Shown one piece after another: positions 16,446-21,042 of a DNA stretch of 21,042 nt. The position numbers were made by a program, and so were the translations under genes. Origin of the DNA: JANRIC01 sp033765345. GTDB taxonomy: Bacteria; Bacteroidota; Bacteroidia; Cytophagales; Microscillaceae. The stretch lies in contig JANRIC010000181.1 in the NCBI GenBank assembly GCA_033765345.1, forward strand, positions 1 through 21,042. The letters are read 5' to 3'. Under the pieces are notes generated by a model that worked only from the letters and a program-made list of their open reading frames with translations, made no database searches and was not told the DNA's origin. The stretch's first letter is position 1. Each line of letters starts with the position of its first letter.

Positions 16446-17618
16446 ATGACAAAACGTATCAAGATGAATCGACGATCATTGCTAAAATCTACCTTCTTGG
16501 GTGTCTCCGGGCTGAGTGTATTCCCTTCGCTGGTATTTTCAAGATCGCAGTCACGGATTCAAGCGCAAAGGCTTAGGCATGCATTGATACCGCTTGCTGA
16601 TGAGATTGAACCAGAATTTCTAAAAACAGGCAAGCCACAGGTCAAAGTGCGCCTTTTGGCCAATGAGAACCCTTACGGACCTTCTCCTAAGGCTAAAAAA
16701 GCCATCATAGATGCCATCGATGCAAGTTTTATGTATCCCGGCCAATCCATGAAGGCATTAATTGAAGAAATTGCTAAGGTTGAGCGTGTAGACCCTAAAC
16801 AAGTCATGTTAGGAGCGGGCTCCAGTCAACTCCTCTTGGCTACTTTTTTGGCGTATGGACCCAAAGGTAAATTTGTAGTAGCTGATCCCGGTTACATCTC
16901 CCGTGTAGAAGAGTTGGATTTGGACAAAGTACCCCTAACTTCCGATTACAAACACGATCTCAAAGCCATGGCTGACCGAGTGAGCGATAAAACCTCACTT
17001 GTTTATATTTGTAATCCCAATAACCCCACAGGTACGGAGGTAGACGCAGCCACACTCAGGGATTTTTGTGCTAGTGTATCGGCTAAAGTACCTGTGATGG
17101 TAGACGAGGCTTATATCGACTATGTCAAAAACCCACAGGAAAGCTCTATGATTGATTGCATCCGTAAAGGACAGAATGTGATCGTATTGAGAACCTTCTC
17201 AAAACTGCACGCATTTGCAGGCTTACGCATAGGCTATTGTATTGCCCAACCCAAAATAATTGAAGAGATTGAGAAATTTCATTCAGTGAATAGCCTTGCG
17301 CATACCTCCTTAGAAGCCGCAAGAGCAAGTTATCAGGATGCCGAATTTGCCAAAATGGTGCTTTCCAAAACCCAGGAAGCCAAAGATTTTGTTTATAAAA
17401 CGCTTCAGGATCACGGTTTTAGCTATATCCCTTCCTGTACTAATTTTGTACTGTTTCCGCTTCGAATGAAAGGAGACACCTTTATAGATAAAATGAGTGA
17501 TGAAGGTGTACAGGTACGTCGTTGGGAATTTAACCAACAACACTGGTGCAGAGTCAGCCTAGGTAAAATGGAAGATATGAAAATTTTTGCTGAGGCATTC
17601 TCCAAAGTTGTTTCTTAA
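16446..17618 (+). CDS. Tat-exported fold-type I PLP aminotransferase (HisC-like)
   Basis: 390 residues. The N-terminus has a twin-arginine signal (NRRSLLK at 8-14, then a hydrophobic stretch FLGVSGLSVFPSLVF), so the enzyme should fold with PLP inside and be exported. The mature part is a HisC-like aminotransferase: NENPYGPSP (73-81), GAGSSQ (123-128), NPNNPTGT (190-197), DEAYIDY (220-226), RTFSKLHAFAGLRIGY (249-264) with the PLP lysine K253, and R369 in WCRVSLG for the substrate carboxylate. Family members move amino groups between L-amino acids and 2-oxo acids; cytoplasmic HisC acts on histidinol phosphate, but an exported copy outside a his operon must have another substrate. Start may be M1 or M7. 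It lies 16 bases before the amine oxidase gene, likely one operon with it and the Hint gene. Confidence 0.88.
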   Translation: MTKRIKMNRRSLLKSTFLGVSGLSVFPSLVFSRSQSRIQAQRLRHALIPLADEIEPEFLKTGKPQVKVRLLANENPYGPSPKAKKAIIDAIDASFMYPGQSMKALIEEIAKVERVDPKQVMLGAGSSQLLLATFLAYGPKGKFVVADPGYISRVEELDLDKVPLTSDYKHDLKAMADRVSDKTSLVYICNPNNPTGTEVDAATLRDFCASVSAKVPVMVDEAYIDYVKNPQESSMIDCIRKGQNVIVLRTFSKLHAFAGLRIGYCIAQPKIIEEIEKFHSVNSLAHTSLEAARASYQDAEFAKMVLSKTQEAKDFVYKTLQDHGFSYIPSCTNFVLFPLRMKGDTFIDKMSDEGVQVRRWEFNQQHWCRVSLGKMEDMKIFAEAFSKVVS

Positions 17619-17634
17619 AATTAATGTTTGGTGA

Positions 17635-19185
17635 ATGACTCGAAGAGAATTTATTAATCAAAGTTCTCTAAGCATTGGGGCAGTGTATGCTGCTCTCAAT
17701 GCTTGGGGCTTTATCTATCCGGCACCTGCCGGGGCATTTGATTTACAGAAAACGGACAAAACCGGCAAAGTACTCATCCTTGGGGCAGGTCTTGCAGGCT
17801 TGGCGGCTGCCTATGAATTGGAAAAGCTAGGATATCAATGCACGCTTCTAGAGGCACGTACCCGGGCCGGAGGGCGTATCTGGACCATCAGAGAAGGTAC
17901 TCAAGAAACGGAAATAGGCGGAGAAAAACAAATCGCCCACTTTGATAAGGGGCTGTATTTAAATGCAGGAGCAGCACGTATTCCCAATCACCACGAGCTT
18001 TCCATTCATTATTGCCGTGAACTGAAGATACCGCTTGAAGTTTTTATCAACATGAACGAAGCGGCTTACTTTTATGCCGAAGGGCAGGGAACGTTGGCCA
18101 ACCAACCGATCAAAATACGTCAATTACACGCAGACCTCCGCGGATATACCGCCGAACTAGCCGCCAAAGCAATCCACGCCGAAAACCTGGATGCAGAACT
18201 GAGCAGCGAAGATGCAGAAAAACTAATCGCATACCTGAAAGCCGAAGGTGATCTGGTTAAAAACAACCAATACCAGGGCTCTGAAAGAAGAGGTTATGGT
18301 TTTGCTTTTGGTGCCACAGCCGCCGAAGCACCCGCACCCGCCTTTGCCCTACCGGATATTATCAAATCTGGATTGCTACATCCTGCTTTTTCCAATGTAG
18401 GAGAATATACCTATCACCAACAGCCTACCCTACTACAACCCGTAGGAGGCATGGATCGCTTGGTAGAGGCTTTCAAAGAAAAAGTAGGGCATCTTATTAC
18501 ATATCAGGCAGAGGTGAAGGAGATTTATAACCTTGAATCGGGTGTGAAGGTGCTTTTTCAAAATAATTCGGGAAAAACCCAAGAAATAACGGCTGATTAT
18601 TGTATCTGTACGCTGCCTTTACCGATGCTCAAAAAAGTAAAGTCCAATTTATCAGGAGATATTCAAAGAGCCGCAGACTTTGTACCCTACATGAAAACTG
18701 GTAAAATCGGACTGCAGTTTAAACGACGTTTCTGGGAAGAAGATGACGGCATTTTTGGAGGAATCAGTAAGACGAATATGGATATTACACAAATTTTTTA
18801 TCCGTCTTATGGCTTTACAAACTCCAAAGGAATACTCAAAGGGTATTATAATTTTCACGAACGTGCCGTGCGATTTGCCGATCTTTCATTGGCTGATAGG
18901 GAAAAACAAGCGTTGGCAGAAGGAGGGAAAATTCACCCTCAGTACGCTACAGAATTTGAGAATTCCTTTTCTCTTGCCTGGCATAAAATTCCATTCAGTG
19001 AAGGGGGGTGGGCAGATTATAAAGCCAATGACCGTAAGCTTTATTTTCCTACGCTACTCAAAGCAGACGGTGCTGTGTATTTTGCCGGCGAACACACTAC
19101 TTACCTCAATGCCTGGATGGCCGGAGCTTTTGAGTCGGCAAGGCGCGTGGTCAAGCAAATTCATGAGCGTGTTCAGGCTGATTAG
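17635..19185 (+). CDS. Tat-exported FAD-dependent amine/L-amino-acid oxidase
   Basis: 516 residues. Starts with a Tat-type signal (TRREFIN at 2-8, hydrophobic to about residue 34, AGA near the likely cleavage). The mature protein opens with the dinucleotide-binding fold KVLILGAGLAGLAAAYELEK (G50, G52, G55) and E73 in LLEARTRAGGRIW, the GG-doublet motif of flavin amine oxidases. It ends with YFAGEHTTYLNAWMAGAFESA (about 482-502), the FAD-binding C-terminal block. Closest recognisable types are L-amino acid oxidase, tryptophan 2-monooxygenase and monoamine oxidase; the first would give 2-oxo acid, ammonia and H2O2. The substrate cannot be chosen from sequence. It sits between the exported aminotransferase (16-base gap) and the Hint protein (20-base gap). 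H2O2 output would fit the catalase unit next door. Confidence 0.88.
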   Translation: MTRREFINQSSLSIGAVYAALNAWGFIYPAPAGAFDLQKTDKTGKVLILGAGLAGLAAAYELEKLGYQCTLLEARTRAGGRIWTIREGTQETEIGGEKQIAHFDKGLYLNAGAARIPNHHELSIHYCRELKIPLEVFINMNEAAYFYAEGQGTLANQPIKIRQLHADLRGYTAELAAKAIHAENLDAELSSEDAEKLIAYLKAEGDLVKNNQYQGSERRGYGFAFGATAAEAPAPAFALPDIIKSGLLHPAFSNVGEYTYHQQPTLLQPVGGMDRLVEAFKEKVGHLITYQAEVKEIYNLESGVKVLFQNNSGKTQEITADYCICTLPLPMLKKVKSNLSGDIQRAADFVPYMKTGKIGLQFKRRFWEEDDGIFGGISKTNMDITQIFYPSYGFTNSKGILKGYYNFHERAVRFADLSLADREKQALAEGGKIHPQYATEFENSFSLAWHKIPFSEGGWADYKANDRKLYFPTLLKADGAVYFAGEHTTYLNAWMAGAFESARRVVKQIHERVQAD

Positions 19186-19205
19186 TTGAATTACCAAACT
19201 TTAAT

Positions 19206-20195
19206 GTGAAATCTATGAAAAACTATTTTCTGATTTTAATTTTGATAGCGGGCTTAGGGTCTAATAAACTTCTGGCACAACAGAATGCACCCGAAATAGC
19301 CGGTATGATGCAGGATTCCTATCAACAATTAAAAAGTATACAAATAAAAAATCCTGAAAAAGACACTTATCTAAAGCTAGAAAGCGGATTTATTTTAGAT
19401 AGACAGAAGCCCCCTTATACTTTCAAATTTAATGACGGTATTATCCGTAAATTTTATGTCTACCAGATATTTAATGCCATAGATTTGAAATCCGTAGGAC
19501 TTTTGGCCTTATTTAATGCTGCTGGAAGCGATAAGGCACTGACACTTCCTATTCCCAATGCCAAGGCTGCCAAAGAAATCTGGGGACTTTATATAGATGA
19601 TATCAAGGCTTACGAAAAAGAATCTTCCAATTATGCTGCTTGCCTGGCTTTTATGCTGACGAAAGAAGGGCTGGGTGCTCCTGTTGCAGAAGAATCAGGA
19701 GAAGATACCGAAGAAGAATATGAGTATTGTTTTCCGGGAGATGCTCAAGTAATGCTGGCTAATGGGGAAAGCAAAGCCATTCAAGACCTCCAAAAAGGAG
19801 ATATGATTTTAAGCTCTACAGAACCACATAGCCCACAGTGGAAGGCTGAACCCATACAAAAGGTAATTGTACATCAAAAAAGCACGATCCCTATGTATGC
19901 TTTGACACTTAGCCCACAAAACATCCTGAGCGCGTCTCTTGCGCCTGTAATTCTACCAGAGTATTCCCTAGAAGCCACCGGAAATCACCCCGTTCTGACA
20001 CAAAGAGGGAAACTTTGTATGGAGCAAATCCGTGTGGGTGACATACTTTATAGCTACCACCCTCAGACTGGTGAAATGTTCTCCTGTAAGGTGATGGCAG
20101 TAGAATCTTTTAGCTCAAAAGCCCAAAAGGTGTATAATCTGGGTATTTTAGGAGAAGTTTATTTGGTCAATGGGCTGATTGTTTATAAAAAATAA
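19206..20195 (+). CDS. Secreted protein with C-terminal Hint (hedgehog/intein) domain
   Basis: 329 residues. Signal peptide at 1-24 (NYFLILILIAGLGSNKLLA, cleavage probably before QQ). Residues about 28-155 form a domain I do not recognise, mixed alpha/beta in look. An acidic linker follows (EESGEDTEEEYEY, 162-174), then a Hint domain from C175: CFPGDAQVMLANGESKAI, DLQKGDMIL (194-202), the block B motif TGNHPV with H261, QIRVGDILYS (274-283) and VYNLGILGEVYLVNGL near the end. CFPGDAQV closely resembles the CFPGSATV start of hedgehog autoprocessing domains. The C-terminal His-Asn used by inteins for splicing is absent (ends VYKK) and there is no C-extein. Expected chemistry: an N-S acyl shift at C175, giving self-cleavage or transfer of the N-terminal part to a nucleophile. 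Third gene of the aminotransferase-oxidase unit. Start could be M1 or M4. Confidence 0.85.
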   Translation: MKSMKNYFLILILIAGLGSNKLLAQQNAPEIAGMMQDSYQQLKSIQIKNPEKDTYLKLESGFILDRQKPPYTFKFNDGIIRKFYVYQIFNAIDLKSVGLLALFNAAGSDKALTLPIPNAKAAKEIWGLYIDDIKAYEKESSNYAACLAFMLTKEGLGAPVAEESGEDTEEEYEYCFPGDAQVMLANGESKAIQDLQKGDMILSSTEPHSPQWKAEPIQKVIVHQKSTIPMYALTLSPQNILSASLAPVILPEYSLEATGNHPVLTQRGKLCMEQIRVGDILYSYHPQTGEMFSCKVMAVESFSSKAQKVYNLGILGEVYLVNGLIVYKK

Positions 20196-20202
20196 GCTAT
20201 AA

Positions 20203-20229
20203 CCGTGGTCTGCGGCTCGCAGACCACGG
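20203..20229. repeat. Perfect 12-bp GC-rich palindrome at the edge of the RHS fragment
   Basis: CCGTGGTCTGCG (20203-20214), loop GCT, CGCAGACCACGG (20218-20229). It starts 7 bases after the Hint gene stop and ends 5 bases before the open RHS frame. No T run follows, so it is a poor intrinsic terminator, although it could block transcription or protect the mRNA end. Its GC content resembles the RHS fragment, not the Hint gene. It could also be a REP-like or recombination-related element; I see no second copy in the window. Confidence 0.6.
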
Positions 20230-20234
20230 GATAG

Positions 20235-21042
20235 ACTACCCCCGATGTCATAGACGATATCCAGACCGACTACCTCGGTGCCTTCGTCTACCAAAATGAC
20301 GAACTGCAATTTATCCACACCTCCGAAGGGCGCGCCCTACCGCCCCGAATCACCGGAGGGACTCAGTACGCCTACGAATACTTCTACACCGACCACCTCG
20401 GCAACCTGAGAGTCTCCTTCCAGAAGCCCCAAGCCATCACCATACCCAAGGCCACCCTGGAGACCGCCAACAGCAACCCAGAAGAACAAGAATACCTCAA
20501 CATCGCCCAAACCCGGCACAGCGGCTGGAACAAAACCCCCGGAGGCAGCAAATCCGCCCTCACCAACGTAAACCAGCCCATGGGACCCTGGAAGCGCGTG
20601 CCCCTCAGCAAAGGCGACAAAGTAAGCATCAAAGTACAAGCCCGCTCCCAGACCACCAGCCGCACAGGTACACCACCAGGGCTGAGCCTATTCTTACAAG
20701 CCAACCCAGGCTACAGCGACGTGACCGACTCCGACGGCAACACCCTACAAAACAACAGCAGCCTAGTGAGCAACCTCCGAGTAGGACTGGGCTACGTCCC
20801 TAGCAGCCAGCCCCAGAGCGGAGAAATCAAAGCATACCTCCAATACCTTTTTTATGATCAAAATAATCGCTATATTGGCCAAGCTAAAAAATACGTCAAT
20901 AGCAGCATCGCCGGTCAAAGTTCCGGTGTAGGGCAAAGCCTCGGATTTGAGAACAGCCAAGCCTTTACAGCCCCCGAAAACGGCTACATAGAAATCTTCG
21001 TAGCCAACGAAGGCAATGAAGACGTTTGGTTTGATGACCTTG
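20235..21042 (+). pseudogene. Start-less RHS core fragment with C-terminal beta-rich module, runs off the window
   Basis: Open frame of 269 codons from just after a TAG at 20232 to the window end, with no ATG or GTG before the conserved region (first in-frame Met near 20580). The first part has RHS/YD-repeat core hallmarks: DYLGAFVYQNDELQFI, EGRALPP and YTDHLGNLRVSF. After this comes a module (ATLETANSNPEEQEYLNIAQTRHSGWN ... APENGYIEIFVANEGNEDVWFDDL) like the carbohydrate-binding/galactose-binding-type domains that follow RHS cores in Bacteroidota; I do not see a toxin domain. GC is about 53-65% in the 60-base lines I counted before 20820, then 33-48%, against about 35-40% in the Hint gene. 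The absent start and N-terminus suggest a displaced RHS tip, that is a pseudogene or a silent cassette. Translation from an unusual start is possible. Confidence 0.75.

Noticed and set aside
18743..19189. 148-codon + strand frame inside the amine oxidase gene
   Set aside because: Shadow in another frame of a gene with intact FAD motifs from start to end.
20337..20704. Two long overlapping - strand frames opposite the RHS fragment
   Set aside because: They arise from the GC- and C-rich codon use of the + strand RHS frame; the translations are low-complexity Gly/Val-rich and resemble no family.
1..21042. CRISPR arrays, tRNA or rRNA genes, insertion-sequence transposases
   Set aside because: I looked for regularly spaced repeats, tRNA-like cloverleaf segments and transposase motifs and found none.
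20235..21042. Toxin domain at the end of the RHS fragment
   Set aside because: The visible part after the core looks like a beta-rich binding module and no nuclease, deaminase or ADP-ribosyltransferase motif is evident; the true C-terminus is outside the window.

Overview
The window looks like a Bacteroidota chromosome, probably Cytophagales-like. The basis is moderate GC (about 40% by eye), lack of clear Shine-Dalgarno sites, two TAAATTTG boxes that fit the Bacteroidota -7 consensus TAnnTTTG, a Wza/Wzc/Wzx/Wzy exopolysaccharide cluster of Bacteroidota style, and a fragment of a Bacteroidota-type RHS protein. Species assignment is not possible from the sequence alone.

Region 1 (1-11.9 kb) is a surface polysaccharide locus. 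On the + strand are the 3' end of a WcaJ-type priming sugar transferase, a hexapeptide acyltransferase and a WecG/TagA-type glycosyltransferase. On the - strand a tight gene string runs from about 11.8 kb down to 2.1 kb: Wza-like export lipoprotein, Wzc-like co-polymerase/kinase with a degenerate Walker A' motif, Wzx-like flippase, Wzy-like polymerase, then GT2, GT4 and GT61 glycosyltransferases. A strong hairpin separates the last gene (GT61) from the rest. Together they would prime a lipid carrier, extend and decorate a repeat unit, flip it, polymerise it and export it.

Region 2 (12.2-16.2 kb) is an oxidative stress module. After a stand-alone TIGR04282/DUF2064 transferase comes an OxyR-type regulator with both redox cysteines. 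It is divergent from a small-subunit haem catalase followed by an ankyrin protein, and an intrinsic terminator closes the unit. The oxyR-katA gap holds two ATAG-N7-CTAT palindromes that match the known OxyR half-site layout.

Region 3 (16.4-20.2 kb) is a compact three-gene + strand unit: a Tat-signal PLP aminotransferase, a Tat-signal flavin amine oxidase, and a secreted protein whose C-terminal half is a Hint (hedgehog/intein) domain starting CFPGDAQV, as in hedgehog proteins. I know of no described system with this composition, and it is the best candidate for something new. The oxidase should make H2O2, which would make sense of the neighbouring catalase unit.

Region 4 (20.2 kb to the end) starts with a perfect 12-bp GC-rich palindrome. 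It is followed by a start-less, GC-rich RHS core fragment with a C-terminal module, running off the window. It lies in the same frame as the Hint gene, separated only by two stop codons, and looks like a displaced RHS cassette.
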